DNA of 64,000 nt from Lewinellaceae bacterium (GCA_016711435.1 JADJSY010000007.1:108796-172795); one strand, 5' to 3'; positions 25,415 through 39,126 are shown, numbered from the stretch's first letter. A program made the numbers and translations. Notes: generated by a model not told the origin, from the sequence alone.

Positions 25415-25470
25415 ACAAACCTTTTTTCAATATTTTTTAAAAAGGCTTGCTTCATTGAAAATCTAATGCT

Positions 25471-25478
25471 TACCTTTG
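25471..25478 (+). promoter_or_regulatory. rRNA promoter P1, -7 element TACCTTTG
   Basis: An exact TAnnTTTG match. A CTTG lies 21 bases upstream of it. The same element and spacing recur in P2. Confidence 0.6.
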
Positions 25479-25563
25479 CGCCCGCTTTGATAGAAAGGCG
25501 TTCTTTGGAAGAAGAAATTAAAAAAAAGTAATCATAATTTTGGTGGTGTGATAAAGTATTTTC

Positions 25564-25571
25564 TACCTTTG
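25564..25571 (+). promoter_or_regulatory. rRNA promoter P2, -7 element TACCTTTG
   Basis: TTTG (25539-25542), 21 bases, then TACCTTTG. Together with P1 it gives the 23S-5S unit its own tandem promoters. From 25572 to 25893 there is a leader of about 320 nt with no 16S sequence and no credible gene. Confidence 0.65.
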
Positions 25572-25893
25572 CCGCCCCAAACAAAATGATGTAGTATCAA
25601 CCCAAACGAGGGTTGTTTTTTGAAAATTCGAGATCATCCCGTTGGGGGATTCAATCCTTAGAGATTGTTTCGGGTTCGATACCTGAATGATTAGCGATTA
25701 TCAGCCTCTGCGAGTATTTACGATGGTCATTAGCCTGACGTTGTATTGAAAGTGGGTAAAGGCAGGTAAAAAGTTCATTGACAAGACTGGGAAATGCAAT
25801 AAGAGATTTGAGATGTAAGGTATTGAGGTAATAAAGGTTTAGCGAATTGAAAAAGAGAAGAGCGAATGCATGTAATATGTGATTGCGAGATAT

Positions 25894-28719
<2,826 letters not shown>

Positions 28720-28895
28720 TTTTTTTACTTTTTCGATTGTGTTGGATAGTATATTGATTAGTCAATAAGTTATCGAACAATGCTAAATCAAGGCCTCAGT
28801 ACTATCTTGAATTTTGAATTGTCATTTCCCGGTTTTTTGTCATGATTTGTGTGAAAACAAATCAAAGAAATAGGAAGCGTATGCTTCAAAGACAT

Positions 28896-29010
28896 GTTGG
28901 TGCCTTTAGCGATGGGGTCCCACCTCTTCCCATTCCGAACAGAGTCGTTAAGCCCATCAGCGCTGATGGTACTGAGGTTGATGCCTCGGGAGAGTAAGTC
29001 GGTGCCAACT
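28896..29010 (+). rRNA. rrf: 5S ribosomal RNA
   Basis: About 115 nt. The terminal stem TGTTGGTGCC / GGTGCCAAC closes the gene, and the inner text (CCCATTCCGAACAG) is the standard 5S loop. It follows the 23S gene by about 175 nt and shares its orientation. Confidence 0.95.
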
Positions 29011-29021
29011 CAATATAAATT

Positions 29022-29054
29022 AGCCTTGTTCCTTAATTGGAATGAGGCTTTTTT
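29022..29054 (+). terminator. Terminator of the 23S-5S unit
   Basis: AGCCTTGTTCC-TTAA-TTGGAATGAGGCT with a run of six T, directly after 5S. Confidence 0.8.
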
Positions 29055-29357
29055 GCCGTGAAGACGTGAATCGTGAGTCGTCAACGGTTGGCCGACCCGA
29101 CCCCTGAAAGGGCAAGTGGTTAACCCACAAGTCGGGTAGTTCTGAGAAAGAATTAATTTTTGATAGGCCAGAAATGCCCTTTTTGTTTTGTTGGCCTGCG
29201 CCTCTTCTACGAGGGGCTTAGCCAAAAAAAACAAAGGAACATACACAATACTCTATTTATTGGGTTAATCTCCCCTTCAGGGGTCGGTAACGAAGCGCTA
29301 CCACCACTCACACGACCTCCCACTCACGATTGACGACTCACCACTCTCACGTCCGAC
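29055..29357. repeat. Spacer with word arrays and hairpins
   Basis: No gene. gtgaatcgtgagtcgtca near 29062 is mirrored by tgacgactcaccactctcacg near 29330, making a wide inverted repeat. Within it a smaller hairpin (tttttgttttgttggc / gccaaaaaaaacaaa, 29179-29236) could terminate minus-strand transcription. The right end abuts the LRR gene's stop codon. Confidence 0.55.
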
Positions 29358-31609
29358 TCATTTCGAAAACATCTCCTTCACCCGCTGAAAATCCTTGTGT
29401 CGGATACCGAATTCTTCCAGATCAGCAATGTCTTTTAAAAAAATTGCGTCAGCCATTTCATCATCGGCCAGTTCAAATTTTTTGCCTTTCCATTTCAGAT
29501 AAATCGCTTCCGCCTGCTCGTATTGGTTGTTTAACAAATAGCCTAATGCCAGATTGGTTTCAACTTTGACGGCTAAAGGGTTGATTTGCAGTGTTTTTTG
29601 GGCGGCTTCAATGGCTTTGAGGTACTCGCCGGCAAACAAAGCGTAGTAGCTCAAACTAAAATAAAGGTCTGCATTGGTCGAGTCTGATAATATACCTGTC
29701 AGGACATTATTGTACGCTTCCAGGTAACTGTTCCGCAAGAGTTGCTGCGCCAGCAGTAGATAAACGGAATCGGAGGCGCCTGATTCGGCTGCTGCCTCGA
29801 CCACTTCATAAATCGGACGTTCGGCAGACATACCTGCCACGCACTCCGGCACTTCTTTGATGGGGTTTTTGGAGAACCCCAGCGTTTTCAGGTTTATCAA
29901 ATTACAAATGCTGGCCGGCAAGGTTGATAGTTGATTTTCAATTAAAATCAAGTCTTCCAGGTTGGTTAGTTGCCCGATTTCATCCGGCAGGCTGCTGAGT
30001 TGATTGTTGTTGACATACAAGGTTTTCAGCCCGGTCAATTGCCCGATCTCTGCGGGCAGACTGCTGAGTTTGTTGTCAAATAAAATCAGGTATTGCAATT
30101 TTTGCAGTTGCCCAAATCCCTGCGGCAGGCTCGAAAGTTGGTTGTGCATCAGCTCAAATGATTCTAACTGCCCCAGTTGTCCGAATCCATCAGGTAATTG
30201 AGTGAGCTGATTGTTGTTCAAATACAGGTTTTGCAAACGTGGCAATTGACCGAAACCGGGTGGCAGGCTCGTCAGTTGGTTGGCAGATCCGGCAAAGGTT
30301 TGTAGCCGAGCCAATTGTCCGAACGTAGTCGGGAAAGTGCTGAGTTTGTTGCGACTCAAATTCAAATCGGTTAAGCCGCTCAATTGCCCGAAACTTTCCG
30401 GGAGCGCCGTCAATTGATTGCCGCTCAACTCCAGCCAATGGATTTTCTTCAATTGCCCGAAGTTTTCCGGTAGACTTGTCAGTTGGTTGCTGAGCATGGA
30501 AAAAGATTCCAGGTTTGTCAATTGGCAGAAACTGGCGGGTAGTGTGGAAATCTGATTGTTGGATAAATTCAGTGATTTCAAACGGATCAATTGACCGAAG
30601 TCATCCGGCAGGCTGCCGAGTTGATTGTTGTACAACATCAAAGATTCCAGGTTTTCCAGAGCGCCCACGCCTGCGGGCAATTGCGTGAGGCTATTATATG
30701 TTGCATCGAATGTTACCAGTTTGCTCAAGCGTCCGAAGCCGTCAGGCAGTTGTGCCATCTGGTTGAAACCCAGGTCTAATTCCCGGAGGTTTTTTAATTG
30801 TGCAAACCCGTCGGGAAGGCGCGTCAGGTTGTTTCGCTGCAACGTCAGCGTTTGCAGGGCATCCAACTGGCCGAAAGCAGTGGGCAGGTTGACGAGTCGG
30901 TTGTTGTCTAAATAAAGTATATGAAGGTTGGTCAGCGCTGCAATGCAGTCCGGCAGGCTACTCAATTGGTTGTTGCTTAACAACAACACTTTCAATTGTT
31001 TGTGCCTGCAAACTGCATCGGGTAGGGCGGATAATTCCCGGTTCCGCAAATCGAGCGCCGTGGTATTGGAATCCAATTGATCGATGTCGGTGGCCAGGCG
31101 GTATTCGTTGCCGAGGGTGTCAATCAAAAATAAGAATCCCGGGTAGAGAACCCTTTGACCACGCCGCGGGCAAAACCCTGCTCGTCGAAAGGCCAGAGCC
31201 TGTTGTACTTGAATGGAATGGTTGTGTTGCCGTTTTTATCCACAAACCCGAAACGGCTGTTTATTTCATCATAAGCCAGTCCGAAGCGGCCTTTGTAAAA
31301 ATACAGGCGCTCCAGGGCTTTCGTGGCTTTTTGTTGGCCTGCCTCGGCTTGGCGGGCATTTTCGGCGTCGACTTTCTGCTGTTTTTCGAGTGCGTCGAAC
31401 GTTTTGTCTAACCAGGCATTTACCTCGGCGGTTTTGGCGCGTTTGAAGTTTTTAGCGGCTTTGAAACCTTCGTAGGCTTTGCGGTAGTCCTTTGCTTCAT
31501 AAGCGGCTTTCGCCTGCTGCATGGCGCAGTCGAAGGTGGTGCAGGGTTGGGCAGCGGCACGAAGTACTGACAATGCCAGGAGCAGGAAAAGGATTGGAGT
31601 GGTTTTCAT
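29358..31609 (-). CDS. Secreted WG-repeat / leucine-rich-repeat / TPR protein, frameshifted
   Basis: The start ATG 31609 gives a signal peptide (MKTTPILFLLLALSVLRAAAQ), a helical repeat and a WG-type repeat (FGFVDKNGNTTIPFKYNRLWPF). The frame ends near 31124, while the next frame continues with LIDTLGNEYRLATDIDQL, which is how the WG part normally runs into the LRRs. About 17 LRRs of 23 residues (LPxxFGQLxxLxxLxLxxNQLxx) follow, then a C-terminal helical TPR-like region of 150 residues. A one-base indel near 31127-31160 joins the two. The likely role is a surface or periplasmic binding protein; partner unknown. There is no obvious sorting domain. Confidence 0.75.
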
Positions 31610-31629
31610 TGGATTGGGTTGTAAGTATG

Positions 31630-31665
31630 TACGTTTACTAAACTTCTAAAAGTTTAGTAAACGTA
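31630..31665. promoter_or_regulatory. Perfect 16-bp inverted repeat in the 5' region of the WG-LRR gene
   Basis: Arms TACGTTTACTAAACTT and its exact reverse complement around CTAA, 21 bp upstream of the start codon. It may be an operator or a hairpin in the leader. A second register (gtacgttta / taaacgtac) extends it. A T tract is absent, so it is not a standard terminator. Confidence 0.6.
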
Positions 31666-31834
31666 AACGTACTGTTGGTTCTTTAAGGTATAAACGCAAA
31701 ATATATCTGTAAAAATTGCAGATGAAACAAGTAAGTATTTTCAACCCTACTTTATTTGATGTTTTTTGGGGTTTATGCCAGTCTATGGCTTTGATTTTTT
31801 ACTAATGAATCACCATTACTCGGTAAAATACGCA
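31666..31834. other. AT-rich spacer
   Basis: It lies between the WG-LRR gene's control region and the C-terminal end of the next T9SS protein. I see no gene. A near-miss of the -7 element (ATATATTTTGCG on the minus strand near 31700) may be the WG-LRR promoter. Confidence 0.35.
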
Positions 31835-34800
31835 TTATTGTAGCACAATGCGTTGATTTACAACAATATGCCCGTTTTTAAACACCAGGGTATACACCCG
31901 CCGCATATCCCGTCAAGTCAATTTCTTTAGAAGTTTCGGAAAACTGTTGTTGCTGTACCATCCGTCCGGTGGCATCCATGACAATAATTTCCGGTCGTTT
32001 CTTCCACTTGCCGATCCAATTGAACGGTGATTTTTCCTTTTCGTCGGGTTGGGCGAAATCGTATCCTGCCCGTCTCGCGCGGGCCGCTCCACCGAAACGA
32101 TATTGGAAAATGAAGCGCTACCGTCGAAGTCCGTGATAGTCAGGCGGTAATAATTCACGCCCTCGGCAGGTGTCCGATCCGGAAACTGGTACGATTGTAT
32201 TGTCGTCGAGTTGCCCTTGCCGGCTACTTTGCCGATGACTTTGAAGTGTACGCCGTCGGTGCTGTGCGACATGGAAAAGGATTCGGTGTTTTGTTCGGAT
32301 GCGGTTTGCCAGTGGAGCAGGACGCCGTTTTCGGTGTTTTTGCTCTCAAAACGGACGAGTTCGACGGGCTGAGCACTGACCAATGCCAGACGAACCTCGT
32401 TCGGGTTGGACAAAACGTCGATATACCAGACAGCGCCGGGAATCTCCTGATCCACGTAAACAAAATCAAAATCTTCTGTGCATCCGCCGCTGCAACTCAT
32501 AATAACAAACGCGTCGCCAATCACAGGCGTAAAGTTGTCGAAATAAATATCCAACTCTCCACTGAGTGCAACCGGGCTGTTTACTACTAATTTGTCGTGC
32601 CCGCCGGGTTGCCCCGCGCCGTCATATCCGGCCAGTTCAACCGTAAAATAGGCATTGGAATTATCGAAGGAAGTCATGGTCAGAATGCCCGGCGAAAATC
32701 CCGGGGAAACATAACCCGTATTGTTAAAAGTTGCACCGACAAGGTCTATCACGCCTTTTCCCTGTATGGTTCCGCCATTGTTATTAAAAGTGCTGTTCGC
32801 ATAAAAAGTGCCGGATTTAACGCTGAGCAGGTACGTATTGTTGAATACGCTGTTTGCTGTAAAGGCGCCCGATTCAAGGGTAAGTATGCCGCTGTTTGTG
32901 CTTACACCGTATGTTGTGCAGGCGCCCGATTGGATGATGAATTCGCCGGAATTGTCGAATGCGCCGTTTAATGTCAGCGCGCCGGATAGAACGGTGAATG
33001 TGCCCGAATTGTTGAAAGAGCCGTGTGAGACGACCGTATTGCTGCTTGTTCCGCTGCCGCCAAAAGGGGAAATATTGGTCTGTACATTGCTGCCGATGCT
33101 GCCACCGGTCCAGTTGAACGTTCCGTTGATGTTCAGGTTGCCCGTCGTGTTGAGCGTACCGCCGACAAAAAGGGTAAGCCCGTTCACGGTAATATTTCCT
33201 GTACCGCTTGTGATGTGGGACCCGGACTGGAAGAAATTATCCATATCCAAATCCTGTCCCAGGTTGAACGTGCTGCTTGTTCCTGTCAAATTTAAACCCA
33301 TATTGGAAGCGATGGTATTCCCGGAAAAACTGCTGACAGCGCCGTTTTCAATGACGGCCAACCGGCCAGGCCCCGTGAAGTTGCAGCCCGTAAAAGTATG
33401 CGACCCGCTCTTGACCGATAGAAATGCATCTGTGGCAAGATTGAAAGTGGCGCTGTTGTGCGTACCGCCCATGCCCATGCGCAAAATGCCTTCATTCACC
33501 TCGATGGTACCGGCGTTTTGGAAATTTTGTTTGTCACATGTTAAGATGCCCGCGCCGGTTTTATCAAAGTTCCTCCGGAAAGTAGCGTCAGCGTACCGCC
33601 CGTGCCGCCCCAAGTGACATCGCTGCCGGCATTGCAAGTGAGGGTTTGACCCGCAGGAATGACCAGATTGGCCCCGCTACTGGTATTAAACCCGCTTTCG
33701 ATGCTCCCGCCGCCGTTGAGTCGCAGGGTGCGTGTGTTCAGCGTGGGCGCGTTGGTGATCGTGGCCGCGTTGGTCACAGTCATGGTGCCTGTGCCGCCGA
33801 TCGTGCCACCGCTCCAGTCGAGACTGCCAGACACAGAAACATTGTTGACATTCAATGCGCCGCCGCTGACGGTCAGATCGCCGGACAGCGTCGGGTTGCC
33901 GCTGCCGCTCAGCGTACCGCCGGTTAAAGCAAGGGTGGCAATGTTGGCATTCGTGGGTGCATTGAGCGTTACCGTGCCACTGTTGATGACCACATCGTCG
34001 CCGGCGGCAGGCACGTGCCCGCAGGACCAGTTTGCAGCGCTTGTCCAGTTGCCGACCGAGCCATCCCAGGTACACTGATCCAGTTTTTCAGCCAGCACTA
34101 ACCGCACTTCATTAGGCGTGCTGAGGTCGATTTCCCAGGCGTTTTCATTGCTGCCGGGATGGTTGATAACGCTGAAGTTGCCGCTGCACCCGCCGGAGCA
34201 GGTCATAATGGTAAATGCGTCGCCGACAACAGGTGTAAAACCGTTGAGGAAGGAAATGTCTAAGGTGCCGCTGAGGGTGACGGCGCTGTTCACTTGTAGT
34301 TGGTCGTGCTCGATGCCAGCCCCGCCGTAGCCTGCCAGGTCGATGGCGAGCGTTGCGGCGGAGTTATTGAATGGAGTCATTGCCAGGGTGTTAGTTGCAT
34401 AATCTGGCAGAATTCCCGGTGCAACGATGCCGGTGCTGGTAACGGTAGCGCCCGTAAGGTCTAAGTCGCCAAAAATACCGTTACCGTTGCCTTCAATGCT
34501 ACCGGTATTGACAAAACTATTATTGGCTTTGAAGAAACCTTGCTCTACCGCAAGCCTTCCTTGATTAATAAAGGGCAGTTGATGGTGGTTTGACAACCAT
34601 ACGGTACGATGGCAATTCCATTGAGGTAGAATAGTCATTGTACCAGCGCCACCTATGGTTGAGAAATACCCAATTCAATATTTGCCAATTCGTTATTGTG
34701 TAATAAATTCAGGGTCGCAGTGCCGACGACCACTTTAACGCCGATGCTGTTGCCTGATAGTAAATTGACAACCGTGGGATTGCCAAAAGTTTCATGAATC

Positions 34801-35545
34801 AAAAAAGTGCCTTCACCATTGATAGCGCTATTGGTGAAGTTTTGAGTAGCGTGTGTACCTGAAGTGAAGGAGCATCCGGATGCTATGTTGATAACGGCTC
34901 CAACGTGGTTCATAATGATATTGGCATTCGCCGCAATTTCTAAAACTCCTTCATTTATATTGATAACGCCTGTGTTTGTAAGCGGCGATGTAAAGTAGCA
35001 ATACCCTGTCTCGTTTTTTTCAATAATGCCATGATTGATAATCATACCATTTTCTCCTGAAATACCTTCAAAATTGGATAAAATAGACAGCATCTGATCT
35101 TCAGAGATTGTCAATGTGGCATTATTCGACAATATTAACGATTGATTATTGAAAGAGCCACCACCGTTTAGAATCAGGTTCCGGGTGTCAAGCGTAACAT
35201 CAAAAGAGGTAATCGTTGTAACCCCTTCCACCGTTATAGTACCCGCGCCACTAAAAATCGCGCCGCCGCAAATCAAATCACCGTTAATCAAAACATCATA
35301 ATTGCCGGTCAATGTGCTTGAGTTGGAAATATCCAGAGAAGAAATGGTTACATCTGCCACGTCGAGTGTTACTATGCTGTTGTTGACATTAATCACCACA
35401 TCATCCGCCGCGCCCGGCACATGCCCGCAGGACCAGTTGCCCGCTTCGCTCCAATTAGTATTGACTGCACCGGTCCAGGTGCATTGTGCATTCAAGGAAA
35501 AAATACCGGCCACCGAAAGGCAAAAAGAAGGATTAATTGTTTCCT
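31835..35545 (-). pseudogene. Large secreted T9SS type-A substrate with beta-helix-like repeats, multiple frameshifts
   Basis: A protein of about 1200 residues can be read in pieces. The N-terminus (AGIFSLNAQCTWTGAVNTNW from GTG 35513) has its signal peptide one frame over. Frame changes lie near 34640 and 33560. Repeated Asn/Gly/Thr-rich strands of the type LNGGGSFNNQ and TNTGVININEG suggest a beta-helix; GHVPGAADDVVIN and GHVPAAGDDVVIN mark repeated domain starts. Near the end LVRFESKNTENGVLLHWQTA precedes a sorting domain scattered over three frames: ISPNPTK, then EKITVQLDRQVEET, then PEIIVMDATGRMVQQQQF to YAAGVY and VFKNGHIVVNQRIVLQ with the stop at 31835-31837. So six or so small indels break an otherwise complete T9SS cargo. 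Decay or sequence error cannot be told apart here. Confidence 0.75.
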
Positions 35546-35606
35546 AAGCGTCGTTTATGCTGAGATTTTTATGTCTGAAATCATTTGATATTCAAGGATA
35601 ACCGAC

Positions 35607-36068
35607 TTATTTTCCCGAATTATAATCGATGAAAGCCTGTACGGCTAATATTTTCCATTGCCCGTTGCTGCGCAGCAGGGTTCTAAATTCCCGCACTTTC
35701 GTGGTTTTGCCGGCGGCGTTTTGGTGCCCCGAATCGTAAGCGACAATAGCCATGTCGCCCTGAATCACGAAGGTAAAATGGTCGGTTGTTAGCTGTATGT
35801 TTTCCTTTTTGGCCTCTTTAAACCAGGCTTTTATACCCTCGCTGATGGTTGACCAGCCCGTTTGGGCGCCGTAAGTGCCGTCAGGGTTGTTCCAGGCTAA
35901 TTGTTCGTCGGCGCTTTGCACATGGTACGATGCCCAGGTATCATAATCGAAGTCGAGGTAAGCCCGGGTTTCAGCAAGCAGACTTTTTTGATGGCTTCCT
36001 GTCTGCTGTTTGTGAAAAACGGGCGTACAGAGGAGGAGGCTGGAAATGAGGAGAAATGCTTTTTTCAT
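35607..36068 (-). CDS. Secreted NTF2/SnoaL-like protein
   Basis: 153 residues with a signal peptide (MKKAFLLISSLLLCTPVF). The rest is an NTF2-fold domain of the DUF4440/SnoaL_3 kind (DGTYGAQTGWSTISEGIKAWF, TTDHFTFVIQGDMAIVAYD, REFRTLLRSNGQWKILAVQAF). Such proteins are small-molecule-binding or cyclase-like; no substrate can be named. It heads a run of related small genes down to 37253. Confidence 0.72.
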   Translation of the reverse strand: MKKAFLLISSLLLCTPVFHKQQTGSHQKSLLAETRAYLDFDYDTWASYHVQSADEQLAWNNPDGTYGAQTGWSTISEGIKAWFKEAKKENIQLTTDHFTFVIQGDMAIVAYDSGHQNAAGKTTKVREFRTLLRSNGQWKILAVQAFIDYNSGK

Positions 36069-36115
36069 GATGTGGAAATTTATTGATGAAGAATTACAAT
36101 TTAATCATTCTCCGC

Positions 36116-36440
36116 TTACGGCAACAACCCCAGTTGCTGCATCAAAGCCGCGTTGTCGAGCATGTTCCAACTTACTATAATCAAACCATCTTTGTTATAG
36201 CGGTGAGAGCTCCAATAGACAACTTCTATCTTTTTATTGGTGGGTTTTAGCCCCATGACTTCGGAGGTATGCGTCGCCAGGTGACGCAGCGCGCCATCAC
36301 CCAGTTGCCCTCTGCCACAATTTGTTCCACCCTGACCTTGACATCGGGCCAAATCTTGAAAGTATTTAAAAAATCGGCTTTTACGCCTTGCGGGCCTCTG
36401 ACAGCCGGATTGGTACGATCCACGAAATCAGGCGCATCCC
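36116..36440 (-). pseudogene. SnoaL-like ester-cyclase fragment, frameshifted
   Basis: One frame gives APDFVDRTNPAVRGPQGVKA and then VRVEQIVAEGNWVMARCVTWR; the next gives HTSEVMGLKPTNKKIEVVYW and ends ALMQQLGLLP at 36116. Together they match the second half of the SnoaL-like polyketide/ester cyclase family. The shift is near 36290. No start codon or N-terminal half is visible, so this is probably a truncated relic. Confidence 0.65.
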
Positions 36441-36466
36441 TTTGCCTTTTGCAAGGTTGCCCTTTC

Positions 36467-36845
36467 TTAATGCGCCTGGGCCGGTTCGATACCCAATTGT
36501 TGCATCAAAACCATTTGATCGGCCACCAACCAGTGGCTAATAATTTTGTTGTTTTCAACAAAATAACTGACTACAAAGGCAAATCTATCTGTCTGTAACT
36601 GGGCATGATGCCGGCAAATCCCCTTGTTTGCCAATAAATCGCTGTCATATAACCTGATTGCCTTCTGCAATCAGTTCTTCTGCAATCATTTCATATTTCG
36701 GAAAAGCGCTATCAAAAAAGTTGATGTGATCGATCAGTCCCTGGTCAGATATATAATGTGTCAGTATTTCATTTGTTTTTACTTTCCCGCTTATCGCGTT
36801 CAGATAATCTAAAATGAACTCTTTGTTTTTCATGGTTTGCGTCAT
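36467..36845 (-). pseudogene. Broken copy of the 36867-37253 gene (SnoaL/NTF2-like)
   Basis: The first 66 residues (MTQTMKNKEFILDYLNAISG ...) and the last 40 (FVVSYFVENNKIISHWLVAD ...) match the intact neighbour closely. The middle has a TGA where the neighbour has Leu and two frame changes around FAGIMPSYRQ. It is a tandem duplicate in decay, or a copy with sequence errors. Confidence 0.7.
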
Positions 36846-36866
36846 GGCGTTTTCAATTTATTTTTG

Positions 36867-37253
36867 TTAATGCGCCTGTGCTTGCTCGATACCCAATTGT
36901 TGCATCAAAACCATTTGATCGGCCATCAGCCAGTGGCTGATAATTTTGTTGTTTTCAATAATATAACTGACCACGAAAGGGAAATCTACCTGTTTGTAAC
37001 TCGGCATAATACCGGCAAATTCTCCTTCATGTTTGCCGACTAATCGCGCCCGTAAAATCAACTGATTGCCCTCCGAGATCATTTCCTCTAATACGGCTTC
37101 ATATTTTGGAAAAGCACTGTCAAAAAAGAGGATATGGTCTATGAGTCCCTGGTCTGATATGTAGTGTTCCAGTATTTCTCTTGTTTTTTCTTTACCGCTT
37201 AAGGCGTTCAGATACTCCAAAATAAACTCCTTGTTTTTCATGGATTGTGTCAT
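36867..37253 (-). CDS. SnoaL/NTF2-like protein, intact tandem copy
   Basis: 128 residues, no signal peptide: MTQSMKNKEFILEYLNALSG at the start, EGNQLILRARLVGKHEGEFAG in the middle, ISHWLMADQMVLMQQLGIE at the end. The end LMQQLG is typical of SnoaL-like cyclases. Function unknown. An AraC-type regulator is encoded just upstream on the same strand and may control the array. Confidence 0.7.
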   Translation of the reverse strand: MTQSMKNKEFILEYLNALSGKEKTREILEHYISDQGLIDHILFFDSAFPKYEAVLEEMISEGNQLILRARLVGKHEGEFAGIMPSYKQVDFPFVVSYIIENNKIISHWLMADQMVLMQQLGIEQAQAH

Positions 37254-37469
37254 AGTGCTTTCATTTTATCGGGTGAAATATTAGGTGGTGGATGTTGTTA
37301 CAAAGGTAACAGGCTGCTTCCGGCAGTATTTAGCCTGTTTTACCCATTCTTTTGCCTGTTTGTAACATGGTGAAGTGGAGAAACCACTACTGAACATTAC
37401 GACCTATAAGGTTTCAAAACTTAAGGTCTGAACACTATTGAATAAAATATCAAGTAAAGTGGGCGGAAT

Positions 37470-38355
37470 CTATTTTCCGCGCCGATAAGCCGTCGGGCGC
37501 ACGCCAAATTTCGCAATAAAAGCCCGGGTAAAATGGCTCTGGCTTTGAAAACCGACCCGAAAACCGATTTCACCGATGGTCAAATCCTCCTGTTCTATCA
37601 TCTTTTTTTGCTTTATCCAAGCGGATATCCCGGATATAATGCGCAGGAGAAGTATGCACTAAAGGTTTGAGCCGCCGGTGCAATTGCATCCGGCTCATGG
37701 CCATGGAACGCGCCAGTTTTGCCACATCGAAAGCCTCGTCGCTTAAATGTGCATTGATGACGGTATTCACTTTTTGCAGAAAAATGGCTGCCGGTGGGTT
37801 TTGCGCCATTAAAACGGCCATTTTATCTTCGTTTTTCCGAAAATAAAGGCTCATTCGATCCCTGACAGACGCGTAAAATTTGCGCACGGCATCCGGAGGA
37901 TGCAAATTGTCGGGAGGTGGTATAGCGGGCGCATCTTCTCTTGATTTCTTTAAATACCAGCGGATTTCAAATATCGTGCTTTTGTCGTGTTCCCCATGAA
38001 CAAGCACTTCGTTGCGGGTTTTTGAAACAATCTCGCCAATGCGGGAAAGGTTGACGCCGGTGTTTTCTATCAGGAGTTGCAGGTAATATTTTTCGGGCGC
38101 GTCCACCAATCGTGCGCTCAATCTGACCCCTTGATGTTGAGGCGTAAATGTTACAATTCGGCAAAGCAGTTGCGTCAAATCCGAGGCGATTGCCTCGGGA
38201 TGATAACTTAATTTCAAGGTCTCCCGATCACTTTCAAAGGACAAAGCAACGGAATGCGCGGTCGCAAACGGCTGTAAAGACCCGACTAATTGCCTTAAAA
38301 AAATCAGGATATCTGCTTCGACGGGATAAAACAGCATAGAAAAACGTTGAATCAA
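37470..38355 (-). CDS. AraC-family regulator with histidine-kinase-ATPase-like N-terminal domain, frameshifted
   Basis: The N-terminal 140 residues (SLQPFATAHSVALSFESD, then IENTGVNLSRIGEIVSK) look like a degenerate HATPase_c domain, as found in hybrid two-component systems. The first AraC helix-turn-helix follows (HLSDEAFDVAKLARSMAMSR). In the run of A at 37602-37609 the frame changes: beyond it MIEQEDLTIGEIGFRVGFQS and HFTRAFIAKFGVRPTAYRR form the second helix-turn-helix, ending at 37470. The reassembled protein is about 295 residues. Likely regulator of the adjacent SnoaL-like genes, by position only. Confidence 0.78.
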
Positions 38356-39126
38356 AACTCGAAGTTATAATCGTTAGGTATCCAAATGATCACCCACATA
38401 CCCGCTACGAAATCTGCAACCTCCTCAACAACTCCGCCTTTGCCATCCGCGAAACGCCGATCTCCGTGCCGTCATGGAGCGCCTTATCAATCCTTTTCAA
38501 ACGAAACATCCGAAGTCATCGATTGAGCCGCCAATCCGGGAGCGTTTTGTGCCGACAGGGTTTGCACAATGTAGCAGGGCGGGCAACAGAATATGACAAC
38601 GGGAGATCACTCATTATAATCGTTTGGTTTCCCAAATGTACTCAACACATTTACTTAGCGAAAGGTGTCAACTTCCTCAACAACCGTTGCTGTCCGCGCG
38701 AAACGCAGATCAAGTAGACATTCTCGTTGCGGAGATTTACTGGGAAACGCCTTTTCAAATAATTCCAAGATCGCGCATCTGCCAGGGGCGACTCCACGTG
38801 TACGTTCCGTGCTCTCTGATACCAAGCAGATGTTTGTCCTGTGCAGAGCCGTAGGCGAAGCCTGAGTGAGCCAGCCCAATTGTTTTTGAATTCTGGGCTA
38901 CGCCCACAGATGCTTCGCCTACGGCTCTGCATGACACATCTGCTTGGTATCAGTACTGAAGGCTCGGCAAGAGCAGCCACCGCCTGACTTGAGCGACCAC
39001 CCCCAAACACGAAACCCCAAACCCCAAACACGAAAACAGGCTGCACCAGGATAAATCCCGATGCAGCCCGTTTGTATTTTTCGCCGTTATTGGCGTCCTT
39101 GCCAACAACAACAAACGATAAAGTTC
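38356..39126. other. 770-bp gene-free region with degenerate duplications
   Basis: No coding frame is convincing. Two related stretches (38366-38460 and 38610-38705) both read ttataatcgtt(a/t)gg ... caac(c/t)tcctcaacaac ... cgcgaaacgc, so an ancestral unit was duplicated about 245 bp apart. The end (38995-39050) is a one-armed array of ccccaaacacgaaac words next to the T9SS gene's stop. A large inverted repeat is listed separately. Confidence 0.55.
38818..38951. repeat. Inverted repeat with about 55-bp arms
   Basis: gataccaagcagatgt ... gcagagccgtaggcgaagc on the left is mirrored by gcttcgcctacggctctgc ... acatctgcttggtatc on the right, with short mismatched bulges and a central ccagcccaattgttttt / ttctgggct part. 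It is not flanked by a transposase gene. It might be a MITE-like element or a structured non-coding RNA. Confidence 0.65.

Noticed and set aside
38466..39046. Short open frames on both strands
   Set aside because: Their translations are low-complexity or palindrome-derived, and no start context or family match is visible.
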